NCBI RefSeq assembly: GCF_043575855.1
Contig: NZ_CP144375.1
Span: forward strand, 5,704,001-5,768,000
DNA: 64,000 nt
Direction: 5' to 3'
DNA from: Kutzneria buriramensis
GTDB taxonomy: Bacteria > Actinomycetota > Actinomycetes > Mycobacteriales > Pseudonocardiaceae
Shown here: one piece after another, positions 6,338 through 16,146 of the stretch
Position numbering within the stretch: position 1 is the first letter of the stretch
Layout of the letters: every line of letters begins with the position of its first letter
The notes under the pieces: model-generated
Databases searched by the model: none
What the model saw: the letters and a program-made list of their open reading frames with translations, nothing else
Told to the model about the DNA's origin: nothing
Made by a program: the position numbers and the translations under genes

Positions 6338-8542
6338 CTACACCTGTGCGGGCTTCTCCTCGCCGCGCTTGACCGCGGCCAGCAGCAGCTGCGCCACGTC
6401 GACGACCTCGACGTGGTCGGCGGCCGCCTGCTCGGACTTCCGCGCGGTCAGGCCGTCGCTGAGCATGACCCGGCAGAACGGGCAGCCGGTGGCGATCTTC
6501 GTCGGCGCGGTGCCGAGAGCCTCGTCCACCCGCTCCACGTTGATCCGCTTGCCGATCCGCTCCTCCATCCACATCCGCGCGCCGCCGGCGCCGCAGCACA
6601 TGGACCGGTCGCCGTGCCGCGGCATCTCCCGCAGCTCGGCCCCGGTCGCGCCGACGAGCTCGCGCGGCGCGTCGTAGACCTTGTTGTGCCGGCCCAGGTA
6701 GCACGGGTCGTGGTAGGTGACGTCCTCGGCGATCGGCGCGACCGGCACCAGCCGCTTCTCCCGCACCAGCTTGTTGAGCAGCTGCGTGTGGTGCACGACC
6801 TCGAACGTGCCGCCCAGCTGCGGGTACTCGTTGGCCAGCGTGTTGAAGCAGTGCGCGCAGGTGACGACGATCTTGCGCTTGCCGGGCTCGCGGCCCTCGA
6901 AGACGGTGTTGAGCACCTCGACGTTCTGCTGCGCCAGCATCTGGAACAGGAACTCGTTGCCGGCCCGCCGCGCCGGGTCGCCGGTGCAGGTCTCCTCCGG
7001 GCCGAGCACGGTGAACTTCACGTCGGCGTTGTAGAGCAGCTCGGCGACGGCCTGCGTGGTCTTCTTGGCCCGGTCCTCGAACGCGCCGGCGCAGCCGACC
7101 CAGAACAGGTACTCCACGTCGGCGGCCAGCTCGCCGTCGAACACCGGCACCTCGAACGGCAGACCCTCGGTCCAGGCCAGCCGGTCCTTGGCGTTCTGGC
7201 CCCAGGGGTTGCCCTTGTTCTCCAGGTTCTTGAACATGCCGCCGAGCTCGGTCGGGAAGTTCGACTCGATCAGCACCTGGTAGCGGCGCATGTCGACGAT
7301 GTGGTCCACGTGCTCGATGTCGACCGGGCACTGCTCGACGCAGGCGCCGCAGCTGGTGCACGACCACAGCACGTCCGGGTCGATCACGCCGAACTCCTCG
7401 GCGCCGCCGATCAGCGGCCGGCCGGACTCGGCCAGCGCCAGCACGTCGATCTTGGCCAGCCGGGCCTCGGCGTCGTCGCCGACGATGCCGATCTCGTCGC
7501 CTGCCATGTCCTTGCGGCCGCCGGCCATCAGGTACGGGGCCTTGGCATATGCGTGGTCGCGCAGCTGTGTGATGACCAGCTTGGGCGACAGCGGCTTGCC
7601 GGTGTTCCAGGCCGGGCACTGCGACTGGCAGCGGCCGCATTCGGTGCAGGTGCTGAAGTCCAGCCAGCCCTTCCAGCTGAAGTCCTCGATCCTGCCGGCG
7701 CCGAAGACGTCCTTCTCCGGGTCGGCCTCCTCGAAGTCCAGCGGCTTGCCGGCGCTCATCATCGGCCGCAGCGCGCCCAGCGCCACTGCGCCGTCGTCCT
7801 CGCGCTTGAAGTAGATGTTGAAGAAGGCGCTGAACCGGTGCCAGGCCACGCCCATGGTCAGGTTCTTCGACACCACGGCGAGCCAGATCATGCCGGACAG
7901 CAGCTTGATGATCGCCATCACGGAGACGAGGTCCGGGTTGGCGGGCAGCAGGTGGCCGAGCGGGGCGGTGACGAAGTTGGCCCACAGCGGCTGGTTCTCC
8001 AGCCCACTGGCTTCCTTGAACACCTTCACGCCGAGGATGCCGAGACCCTCGATGATCACCACGGCCTCGACGAAGTAGGCCTGCTTGAAGTTCGAGCCGG
8101 CGAACCGGGACAGCCGGTCGGCCCGGCGCGGGTGGTTGAGCTGCCGGATCACGGCCAGCGCCACGCCGCCGACGACGGTGCCGACGCCGAGGATCTCGGT
8201 GAGCAGGTTCCAGACCGCCCAGTCGCCGATGACCGGCCAGTGCCAGGACGGCACGAAGACCTCGCCGTAGGCCTCGAACAGCACCAGCGAGCCGATCAGG
8301 AAGCCCCACATCACCAGCCAGTGCCACGGTGCGACGGTGCGCACCTTGGCCATCCTGGTGTGCGCGGCGAACTCCTTGACCAGCGTGGCGAGCCGGGGCA
8401 GGAACGGGCCGTTGCGGGTGGGGTCGGGCTGGCCGAGCCGGATGGTGCGCACCTGGCGCAGCACCGCGGCGGCGAACATGCCCCACGCGACGACGCTGAC
8501 GGCAACGCCGATCACCCCGAGCGTGACCTGTAGAGCACCCAT
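6338..8542 (-). CDS. Membrane-anchored Fe-S heterodisulfide-reductase-like oxidoreductase
   Basis: The protein has 734 residues. The first 235 hold about five helices resembling a quinone-reactive cytochrome subunit. Two [4Fe-4S] sites follow, CTECGRCQSQCP near residue 298 and CTSCGACVEQCP near residue 397. The C-terminal third has paired Cys-rich CCG-type modules (CAHCFNTL, HDPCYLGRHN, CCGAGG, ATGCPFC) as in heterodisulfide reductase HdrD and glycolate oxidase GlcF. It probably moves electrons between a cytoplasmic donor and the quinone pool. It matches the Rv0338c type of M. tuberculosis, whose exact reaction is unsettled. A palindrome upstream (8595-8610) suggests regulation. Confidence 0.85.
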   Translation of the reverse strand: MGALQVTLGVIGVAVSVVAWGMFAAAVLRQVRTIRLGQPDPTRNGPFLPRLATLVKEFAAHTRMAKVRTVAPWHWLVMWGFLIGSLVLFEAYGEVFVPSWHWPVIGDWAVWNLLTEILGVGTVVGGVALAVIRQLNHPRRADRLSRFAGSNFKQAYFVEAVVIIEGLGILGVKVFKEASGLENQPLWANFVTAPLGHLLPANPDLVSVMAIIKLLSGMIWLAVVSKNLTMGVAWHRFSAFFNIYFKREDDGAVALGALRPMMSAGKPLDFEEADPEKDVFGAGRIEDFSWKGWLDFSTCTECGRCQSQCPAWNTGKPLSPKLVITQLRDHAYAKAPYLMAGGRKDMAGDEIGIVGDDAEARLAKIDVLALAESGRPLIGGAEEFGVIDPDVLWSCTSCGACVEQCPVDIEHVDHIVDMRRYQVLIESNFPTELGGMFKNLENKGNPWGQNAKDRLAWTEGLPFEVPVFDGELAADVEYLFWVGCAGAFEDRAKKTTQAVAELLYNADVKFTVLGPEETCTGDPARRAGNEFLFQMLAQQNVEVLNTVFEGREPGKRKIVVTCAHCFNTLANEYPQLGGTFEVVHHTQLLNKLVREKRLVPVAPIAEDVTYHDPCYLGRHNKVYDAPRELVGATGAELREMPRHGDRSMCCGAGGARMWMEERIGKRINVERVDEALGTAPTKIATGCPFCRVMLSDGLTARKSEQAAADHVEVVDVAQLLLAAVKRGEEKPAQV

Positions 8543-8594
8543 TGCTCCCTCGCCCTTCCCGTTACGGACAAGTCGTCCGGGAAGCCTAAACGAA

Positions 8595-8610
8595 GTTACT
8601 GTCCAGTAAC
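8595..8610. promoter_or_regulatory. Palindromic operator GTTACTG-TC-CAGTAAC
   Basis: Two perfect 7-base arms surround a 2-base centre, 52 bp upstream of the Fe-S reductase start. The shape fits a TetR-type regulator. A related half-site pair lies at 47205-47221 upstream of an SDR gene. Which protein binds is unknown. Confidence 0.6.
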
Positions 8611-8680
8611 TACGGAAGTGGCATGGCTCGCATCACGCCGGGAACAACCGGCGGGGGTCTCTCGTTGGACGAGCAGGAAG

Positions 8681-8701
8681 CTTGAGCGGACTGGACTCAA
8701 C
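8681..8701 (+). promoter_or_regulatory. HAIR element 1 (HspR operator) of the dnaK operon
   Basis: CTTGAGC, 7 bases, ACTCAAC. This matches the HspR-associated inverted repeat CTTGAGT-N7-ACTCAAG with one substitution in each arm. HspR with DnaK as co-repressor is known to bind such sites in Streptomyces and Mycobacterium. Confidence 0.92.
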
Positions 8702-8719
8702 TCCGGTCGGCCTGGCAAA

Positions 8720-8740
8720 CTTGAGTCGACGCTGCTCAAC
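8720..8740 (+). promoter_or_regulatory. HAIR element 2 (HspR operator) of the dnaK operon
   Basis: CTTGAGT, 7 bases, GCTCAAC. The first half-site is perfect and the second has two changes. The centre lies 39 bp, close to four helical turns, from that of element 1, so two HspR units would sit on the same face of the DNA. Confidence 0.88.
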
Positions 8741-8773
8741 CGGCAGCGGTGCACAGTTCAGGGAGGCAGTTCA

Positions 8774-10614
<1,841 letters not shown>

Positions 10615-10618
<4 letters not shown>

Positions 10619-11214
10619 GCGACAACCCCGAGCGCGAGGAGTCGGTGGTGGTCAACGACCGCCGACGGATCGACCCGGAGACGGGCGAGGTTCGCGAAGC
10701 GGAGCCGGGCGAGCTGGCCGACGACGCCGCGTCGGTCGGCCGGCACGCCGCCGACGAGGCGGTGGCCGACCCGGCCGCCGAGCTCAAGGCGCAGCTCGAC
10801 GAGCGCACCGGCGACCTCCAGCGCCTCCAGGCCGAGTACGCCAACTACCGCAAGCGGGTGGAGCGGGACCGCGAGGTCAACGCGCTGGCCGCCAAGGGGC
10901 AGATCGTCAACGAGCTGCTGGGCGTGCTGGACGACGTGGAGCGGGCCGCCGCGCACGGCGACCTGACCGGCGCGTTCAAGTCGGTCAGCGACAAGCTGAC
11001 GGCGGTGCTCCAGGCCAGCGGCCTCGAGCCGTTCGGCCACGAGGGCGAGGAGTTCGACCCCTCGGTGCACGAGGCGGTGCAGCACAACACCTCGGCCGAG
11101 GTGACCGGGCCGACCGTGACCGCGGTGTTGCGGCGGGGCTACCGGTTCGGCGAGCGCCTGCTGCGGCCGGCGCTGGTCGCGGTCACCGACCATGAGCCGG
11201 CGCCCGCTGAGTAA
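10615..11214 (+). CDS. grpE: Nucleotide exchange factor GrpE
   Basis: The protein has 199 residues. GrpE is a dimer that opens the DnaK nucleotide cleft and releases ADP. Seen here: an acidic disordered N-terminus (residues 1-60), a long coiled coil (ELKAQLDERTGDLQRLQAEY, then ANYRKRVERDRE), and the C-terminal beta domain with EGEEFDPSVHEAVQHN and VLRRGYRFGERLLRPALV, the GrpE signature. GTG 10615 overlaps the dnaK stop by 4 bases (GTGA), so translation is coupled. Confidence 0.97.
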
Positions 11215-11241
11215 GCACGACCGAGAAGGGAGGGACGCCCG

Positions 11242-12420
11242 GTGAGCGCACGGGATTGGATCGACAAGGATTTCTACGGCGACCTGGGCGTCTCCTCCGA
11301 CGCCTCGGCCGACGAGATCAAGAAGGCGTACCGGAAGCTGGCCCGGGAGCTGCACCCGGACGCCAACCCCGGCGACGCCAAGGCCGAGGCCCGCTTCAAG
11401 TCGGTCTCGCAGGCCTACGGCGTGCTGTCGGACGCCGAGAAGCGCAAGCAGTACGACGAGGCGCGGCGGCTGTTCGGCTCCGGCGGGTTCCGGCCTGGCG
11501 GCGGCTTCGGCGGCGGCACCAGCACGTTCGACCTCGGTGACCTGTTCGGCGGGGCCCAGGGCGCCGGCGGGGCCGGCGCGGGTGGCCTCGGCGACCTGCT
11601 CGGCGGACTGTTCGGCGGGCGCGGGCGGGCGTCGGCGGCGTCGACCAACCGCGCCCGGCGCGGCGACGACGTCGAGACCGACGTGCGGATCGACTTCGTC
11701 GAGGCGGTCAAGGGCGCGACGGTGCCATTGCGGCTGTCCAGCCCGTCGACCTGCGGCACCTGCGGCGGCAACGGCGCCCGGCCGGGCACCACGCCGCGCA
11801 CCTGCCCCACCTGCAAGGGCGCGGGGCTGGTGAGCCGGAACCAGGGCGCGTTCGCGTTCAGCGAGCCGTGCCCGGACTGCCGGGGCAAGGGCAAGATCAT
11901 CGACGACCCGTGCCCGGAGTGCGGCGGCGAGGGCGTGAGCACCAAGGTGCGGACCCTGACCGTGCGGATCCCGGCCGGCGTCGACGACGGTCAGCGCATC
12001 CGGCTGGCCGGCCAGGGCGAGCCCGGACGCAACGGCGGCCCGAACGGCGACCTGTTCGTACGGGTGCACGTCGCGCCGCACGCGGTGTTCGGACGTTCCG
12101 GTGACGATCTCACGGTGACGGTCCCGGTGACCTTCCCCGAGCTGGCGCTGGGCACCACACTGACGGTGCCGACGCTCGACTCGAGGGTCAACGTGAAGGT
12201 GCACCCGGGCACGGCCAGCGGCCGCATCCTGCGGGTGCGCGGCAAGGGCATCGAGCGTCGGGACGGCCGCAAGGGCGACCTGTTGGTGACGTTGCAGGTG
12301 GCGGTGCCGGCGCGGCTGGACGGCAAGGCCGAGGAGGCGCTGCGGGCGTACGCCGAGGCCACCGCCGACCACGACCCGAGGGCCGAACTGGACGAGCTGC
12401 TGGGAAAGGGTGACGCGTGA
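11242..12420 (+). CDS. dnaJ: Co-chaperone DnaJ
   Basis: The protein has 392 residues. It delivers substrates to DnaK and stimulates ATP hydrolysis. The J domain (residues 8-75) contains the essential HPD in LARELHPDANPG. A Gly/Phe-rich linker spans about residues 77-140. The zinc-binding region has four CxxCxGxG-type motifs: CGTCGGNG, CPTCKGAG, CPDCRGKG and CPECGGEG. The C-terminal beta domains end in ELLGKGDA. GTG 11242 has AGGGAGG upstream. It is the DnaJ1 type of actinobacteria, coded inside the dnaK operon. Confidence 0.97.
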   Translation: MSARDWIDKDFYGDLGVSSDASADEIKKAYRKLARELHPDANPGDAKAEARFKSVSQAYGVLSDAEKRKQYDEARRLFGSGGFRPGGGFGGGTSTFDLGDLFGGAQGAGGAGAGGLGDLLGGLFGGRGRASAASTNRARRGDDVETDVRIDFVEAVKGATVPLRLSSPSTCGTCGGNGARPGTTPRTCPTCKGAGLVSRNQGAFAFSEPCPDCRGKGKIIDDPCPECGGEGVSTKVRTLTVRIPAGVDDGQRIRLAGQGEPGRNGGPNGDLFVRVHVAPHAVFGRSGDDLTVTVPVTFPELALGTTLTVPTLDSRVNVKVHPGTASGRILRVRGKGIERRDGRKGDLLVTLQVAVPARLDGKAEEALRAYAEATADHDPRAELDELLGKGDA

Positions 12421-12851
12421 TGGGTAACCCGTTCTCGTTCCCGCCGGGGACCAACGAGGACACCCCGGTGTTCGTGATCTCGGTGGCGGCCCAGCTGTCC
12501 GGCCTGCACGCGCAGACGCTGCGCAGCTACGACCGGCTCGGGCTGGTGTCGCCGGGCCGGGCCAGCGGCGGCGGCCGGCGCTACTCGGCCCGGGACATCT
12601 CGCTGCTCCGTGAGGTGCAGCGGCTGTCCCAGGAGGAGGGCGTCAACCTCGCCGGCATCAAGCGCATCATCGACCTGGAGAACCAGGTGGACGCGCTGAA
12701 GGCCCGGCTGACCGAGGTGCTGGAGGAGCTGGCCGCGGCGCACGCGGCGGCGGAGCAGGCGGCGGCTGCGGTGCACGCCTCCTACCGCCGGGACCTGGTC
12801 CCGGTCCGCCACCAGCAGCAGATCGTCGTCTGGAAGCCCAAGCAGCAGTAG
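12417..12851 (+). CDS. hspR: HspR, MerR-type heat-shock repressor
   Basis: The protein has 144 residues from GTG 12417 (143 from ATG 12420); both starts overlap the dnaJ stop. HspR represses the dnaK operon and clpB by binding HAIR sites and needs DnaK as co-repressor, which closes a feedback loop. The MerR helix-turn-helix is at residues 16-60 (VISVAAQLSGLHAQTLRSYD, then RLGLVSPGR, GGGRRYSARDI). A coiled coil follows near residues 80-120, and the basic tail VVWKPKQQ resembles the known HspR end. All three HAIR sites in the window fit this protein. Confidence 0.96.
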   Translation: MMGNPFSFPPGTNEDTPVFVISVAAQLSGLHAQTLRSYDRLGLVSPGRASGGGRRYSARDISLLREVQRLSQEEGVNLAGIKRIIDLENQVDALKARLTEVLEELAAAHAAAEQAAAAVHASYRRDLVPVRHQQQIVVWKPKQQ

Positions 12852-12854
12852 CCG

Positions 12855-12921
12855 CTTTAACGCCACATGCGCTTCCTACTTGTCACCTGATGCCAAGTAG
12901 GAAGCGCATGTGGCGTTAAAG
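12855..12921. terminator. Long perfect hairpin between hspR and flavohemoglobin
   Basis: A 28-bp perfect stem (12855-12882 with 12894-12921) encloses an 11-base loop. It starts CTTTAACG and ends CGTTAAAG, so each strand offers a short T-run. It fills the gap between two convergent genes and ends 3 bases before the flavohemoglobin stop. It is most simply a two-way terminator, though the stem is unusually long and perfect. Confidence 0.85.
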
Positions 12922-12923
12922 GG

Positions 12924-14102
12924 TTAGTCGAGGGTGAAGGGGTCGTAGCGGATGTGGTCCAAGGGCGTGCCCGCGACCAGCATCCGGGAGACGGTCGCGC
13001 GGATCATCGCGGGCGAGCCGCAGACCAGGACCTCGCGGTCCGACCACGCGCCGTAACGGGTGACGACGTCGGCGAGCGAGCCGTGCTCGAAGCCCTGGAG
13101 ACCCGGCTCCGACTCGACCACCGGCACCACCGTCAGCCACGGGTTGCTCTGGGCGATGCGCTGGAGGTTCTCCAGGTCGTAGAGGTCCTCACGGGTGCGG
13201 CCGCCGACGAACAGGTGCACGCGGGGGTTCTCGCCCCACTGGGCGAGGTGGTCCAGGATGGATCGCATCGGCGACACGCCGGTGCCGCCGGCGACCATCA
13301 GGATGTCCTTGCCGGCCTCGCGGTCCACGCTGAGCCGGCCCATCGGCGCGCCGAGCCGCCACTGGTCGCCGACCTGGGTGTGGGCCACGATCGATCGGCT
13401 GACCCAGCCGCCGTTGACGGCCCGCACGTGGAACTCGACGCTGCCGTCCTCGCGAGGGGCGTTGGCCGGGCTGAAGTACCGCCACAGCCGCGGCCGCTGC
13501 GGCGTTTCCACGCTCACGTACTGGCCGGGCTGGTAGGGCACCGGGTAGTCGGGCTGGACCCGCACCATGGCCAGGCCCCAGCTCAGCCGCTTGTGCTCGA
13601 CGACGGTGGCCGGCCAGAACGCCGGGCCCTCGTCGGCCGCGGCGGCCTCCTGCATGGACCGGGCCATGATCGTGTACGCCTCGGCCCAGGCCCGCTCCAC
13701 CTGCGGCGTCCACGACTTGCCGGCGAACTTCTTGATCGCGGCGAGCAGCGCGGTGCCGACGGCCTCGTAGTGGCTGGAGACCACGCCGAACTTGCGGTGG
13801 TCGCGGCCGAGCTGGCGCAGGAACGGGATCAGGTCGTCGGGGCGGTCGACCATCTGCACGACGTGCACGAGGGCGCGCAGCAGGCGGCTGCGCTGCACCT
13901 CCATGTTCACGGGGAACATGTCGCGGGTGGTCGGCGCGAGGCTGAACAGCATCCCGTAGAAGAACTTCGCAACCTCATCCGCGCACGGCTCGACGACCGC
14001 GAAGCTCTCGCGAATCATCCGCACCATCGCGGTGACACCTGGTGGCGGTTCGCGGTGAGGGTTTGACGAAGGCAAGGGGTTCAACACGGCGTTGGCTGTC
14101 AT
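12924..14102 (-). CDS. Type II-like flavohemoglobin (globin plus FAD/NAD reductase)
   Basis: The protein has 392 residues. Residues 25-155 form a globin domain with the likely proximal His in LGRDHRKFGVVSSHYE. Residues 165-270 are the FAD domain and 275-392 the NAD domain (MVAGGTGVSPMRSILDHL, ending in VLVCGSPAMIRATVSRML). Classic Hmp-type nitric oxide dioxygenases have RxYSLS and GGVGxTP; here the sites read LWRYFSPANAP and GGTGVSPM. This matches the divergent type II group, whose mycobacterial member Rv0385 is reported as a D-lactate-linked electron-transfer protein. NO detoxification is therefore not assured. The gene is divergent from a flavin split-barrel gene and converges on hspR. Confidence 0.85.
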   Translation of the reverse strand: MTANAVLNPLPSSNPHREPPPGVTAMVRMIRESFAVVEPCADEVAKFFYGMLFSLAPTTRDMFPVNMEVQRSRLLRALVHVVQMVDRPDDLIPFLRQLGRDHRKFGVVSSHYEAVGTALLAAIKKFAGKSWTPQVERAWAEAYTIMARSMQEAAAADEGPAFWPATVVEHKRLSWGLAMVRVQPDYPVPYQPGQYVSVETPQRPRLWRYFSPANAPREDGSVEFHVRAVNGGWVSRSIVAHTQVGDQWRLGAPMGRLSVDREAGKDILMVAGGTGVSPMRSILDHLAQWGENPRVHLFVGGRTREDLYDLENLQRIAQSNPWLTVVPVVESEPGLQGFEHGSLADVVTRYGAWSDREVLVCGSPAMIRATVSRMLVAGTPLDHIRYDPFTLD

Positions 14103-14293
14103 GGTCCGGGCGCAGTCTCCACGTAGTCAGGGGCACCTGGCAAGGAGTCCCGTGGTCAAGCATCCGTCCCCCGACAGGGTGGACCCTAACTCGCCATCGG
14201 GTCTTTGTGGGACTTGATGCCACGTTCGAGTGGACTGGGGTAACTAACCGTTGACAGAGCATCCTACGAACGGGCGAACAATGCGCCGGGGGT

Positions 14294-15073
14294 GTGCAGA
14301 ACGCGGCCGACATGACACGGTGGATCACCATGACCCCCGTCCCCCTTGGTCCGACCGGTACCGCCGGTCCCGAGCTGCTCCAACTGGAGTTGTCGGATGC
14401 GCCGTCCCGCGCAGTGACCGACATCACCCTGCGCACCGACGACCTTCTCGGCGCCCGTCCGGGCAATGAGGACTTACCGGGCTCCCGTGGGGAGCACCTG
14501 CTCCAGCGCGCCTTCGGCACCGTGGACCGGGCCAACCGGTTCTACCGCGACCAGGTTCTCGACCACTTAAACGACGAGATGCGGTCCTTCGTTACACGGA
14601 TGGACATGGCCTTCATCGGCACCGCCGACGGCAAGGGCGAGTGCGACGTGTCCTTCCGCGCCGGCCAGGCCGGCTTCGTGCAGGTGCTCGGCGAGCGCTG
14701 GCTGGCATACCCCGAGTACCGGGGCAACGGGGTCATGGCCAGCCTGGGCAACATCAGCGAGAACGCGCACGTCGCGATGCTGATGGTGGACTTCGTCACC
14801 GACCTGATCGGCCTGCACGTCAACGGCCGGGCCCGCATCGTCGACGACGCCGAGCTGCGCGCGGTGCACCCCGACCTGCCCTCGGAGTTCGAGCGCGGCC
14901 GCACCCCCGAGCGCTGGGTGGTGCTGGAGGTGGTCGAGGCCTACATTCACTGCCGCAAGCACATCCCCAGGCTGGTCCCGGTGGACCGCACCCGGGACTG
15001 GGGCACCGACGACAGCCGTCGCAAGGGCGGGGACTACTTCGGTGTCCGTTCGGCCGGAACGGCGGCCCGCTAG
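14294..15073 (+). CDS. Pyridoxamine 5'-phosphate oxidase-family (split-barrel flavin) protein
   Basis: About 259 residues from GTG 14294; ATG codons at 14312 and 14330 are alternatives and the start is uncertain. The FMN-binding split barrel begins near residue 85: MRSFVTRMDMAFIGTADG, then CDVSFRAG, LAYPEYRGNGVMASLGNISE and MLMVDFVTDLIGLHVNGRA. That YRGNG-x-x-x-S-x-GN pattern is typical of the PPOX branch often found beside flavohemoglobins and globin reductases. The substrate may be a flavin, F420 or haem-derived ligand; this is unknown. Divergent from the flavohemoglobin gene with a 190-bp gap, which suggests shared control. Confidence 0.75.
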   Translation: MQNAADMTRWITMTPVPLGPTGTAGPELLQLELSDAPSRAVTDITLRTDDLLGARPGNEDLPGSRGEHLLQRAFGTVDRANRFYRDQVLDHLNDEMRSFVTRMDMAFIGTADGKGECDVSFRAGQAGFVQVLGERWLAYPEYRGNGVMASLGNISENAHVAMLMVDFVTDLIGLHVNGRARIVDDAELRAVHPDLPSEFERGRTPERWVVLEVVEAYIHCRKHIPRLVPVDRTRDWGTDDSRRKGGDYFGVRSAGTAAR

Positions 15074-15136
15074 CAGGGATCGGACACCCGGCCCACTACG
15101 GTTTGTCCTCCGTTCCGACGCGAGTGGAGGACCAGG

Positions 15137-15586
15137 GTGGACGAGCAGGAGCAGGCTGACCGCAGGGAGGCAGCCCAGGCCGTGGAGCGGGCGCTGTCCG
15201 TGCTGTTCGGCCGGGCCCGCAGCTTCTCCCTGCAGGTCGCCGCGGCCGTCCACCCCGGCCTGGACACTGCCTCCTACGCCCTGCTCGTGCACCTGTACGA
15301 GACCGGCCCGGTGCGCGCCGCGGAGATCGTGGAGCGCACCGGGCTCGACAAGTCCACCGTCAGCCGCCAGATCGCCCGGCTGGAGGAGCTCGGCCTGCTG
15401 GAGCGCGCCGTGGACAGCGCCGACGGCCGGGCCCGCATCGTGCAGCTCACCGACACCGGCCACGACCGCCTGGCCGCCGTCCGCGCCGACCGCCGCAAGC
15501 TGCTCCGGGAGCGTCTGGACCAGTGGTCCACCGTGGACATCCAGACCTTCTCCACCCTGCTGGAGCGGCTGAACGAGGTGTTGTGA
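15137..15586 (+). CDS. MarR family regulator (first of a coupled pair)
   Basis: The protein has 149 residues. The winged helix lies around residues 50-115: YALLVHLYETGPVRAAEIVE, TGLDKSTVSRQIARLEELGL, and the wing ERAVDSADGRARIVQLT. MarR dimers usually repress transport or detoxification genes and release DNA on binding phenolic or oxidised ligands. GTG 15137 has GGAGG 9 bases upstream. The next gene is a second MarR of equal length that overlaps its stop, so the two are probably made in equal amounts. Confidence 0.9.
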   Translation: MDEQEQADRREAAQAVERALSVLFGRARSFSLQVAAAVHPGLDTASYALLVHLYETGPVRAAEIVERTGLDKSTVSRQIARLEELGLLERAVDSADGRARIVQLTDTGHDRLAAVRADRRKLLRERLDQWSTVDIQTFSTLLERLNEVL

Positions 15587-16035
15587 TGGGGCCGTCGGTG
15601 GACGAGTCGCTGGAGCTGATCCGCCAGCTGCGGATGCTCAACCAGATCCAGAACGCGGTGCGGATGCGGTTCTGGGACGACGAGTTCGGCCTGCACCCGG
15701 CGGCCGGCGCGCTGCTGGCCGACGTGGTGGCCCGCGGCGAGTGCCGGGTGTCCGACCTGGCCGAGCAGCGGGTGGTGGACACGTCCGTGGTCAGCCGGCA
15801 GATCGCCCAGCTGGAGAAGGTGGGTCTGGTCGACCGCCGGCCGTCGCCCAGCGACGGCCGGGTGGCGCTGATCAGCCCGACCGAGCGGGGCGTCGAGGTG
15901 CTGGCCGGCTGGAAGCGCAAACAGGCCGACCTGATCATCGGCGCGCTCGGCGGCTGGGACGACGACCGGCTCGCGGCCACCAACCACGTGCTCCGCGACC
16001 TGGTAGCAGCCCTGCGGGCCACGCTGGAAGCGTGA
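15586..16035 (+). CDS. MarR family regulator (second of a coupled pair)
   Basis: The protein has 149 residues with the winged helix around residues 40-100 (ADVVARGECRVSDLAEQRVV, DTSVVSRQIAQLEKVGLVDR, then RPSPSDGRVALI). ATG 15586 overlaps the preceding TGA by one base (TGATG); GTG 15583 is an alternative. The recognition helix TSVVSRQIAQLEKVGL closely resembles KSTVSRQIARLEELGL of its neighbour, so the two arose by duplication and might form heterodimers. No dedicated target gene is adjacent: clpB follows but carries its own HAIR site. Confidence 0.88.
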   Translation: MGPSVDESLELIRQLRMLNQIQNAVRMRFWDDEFGLHPAAGALLADVVARGECRVSDLAEQRVVDTSVVSRQIAQLEKVGLVDRRPSPSDGRVALISPTERGVEVLAGWKRKQADLIIGALGGWDDDRLAATNHVLRDLVAALRATLEA

Positions 16036-16056
16036 TCACCCTGACGGCCCAGCCCC

Positions 16057-16128
16057 TGTGGATCGTCACCTGGGGATTGTGGACAACCGCCGGGACCGTG
16101 TGGACAACGGTGATTCGCATGTGGGTGA
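16057..16128 (+). promoter_or_regulatory. Phased DnaA-box array upstream of clpB
   Basis: Four TGTGG motifs start at 16057, 16078, 16099 and 16120, exactly 21 bp apart. Those at 16078 and 16099 read TGTGGACAA, the reverse complement of TTGTCCACA, the consensus DnaA box of Streptomyces and Mycobacterium. The outer two (TGTGGATCG, TGTGGGTGA) are degenerate. The array lies between the MarR pair and the clpB HAIR site. Confidence 0.7.
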
Positions 16129-16146
16129 CGCGTCGGATATTCTCGA

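Noticed and set aside
6413..8533. 706-codon open frame opposite the Fe-S reductase
   Set aside because: It is antisense to a gene with unmistakable Fe-S motifs, and its composition (His/Arg/Leu/Val repeats) is that of a shadow frame.
16057..16128. Replication origin
   Set aside because: Only two perfect DnaA boxes are present, with no dnaA, dnaN or AT-rich unwinding region, so a regulatory or titration site is more likely than oriC.
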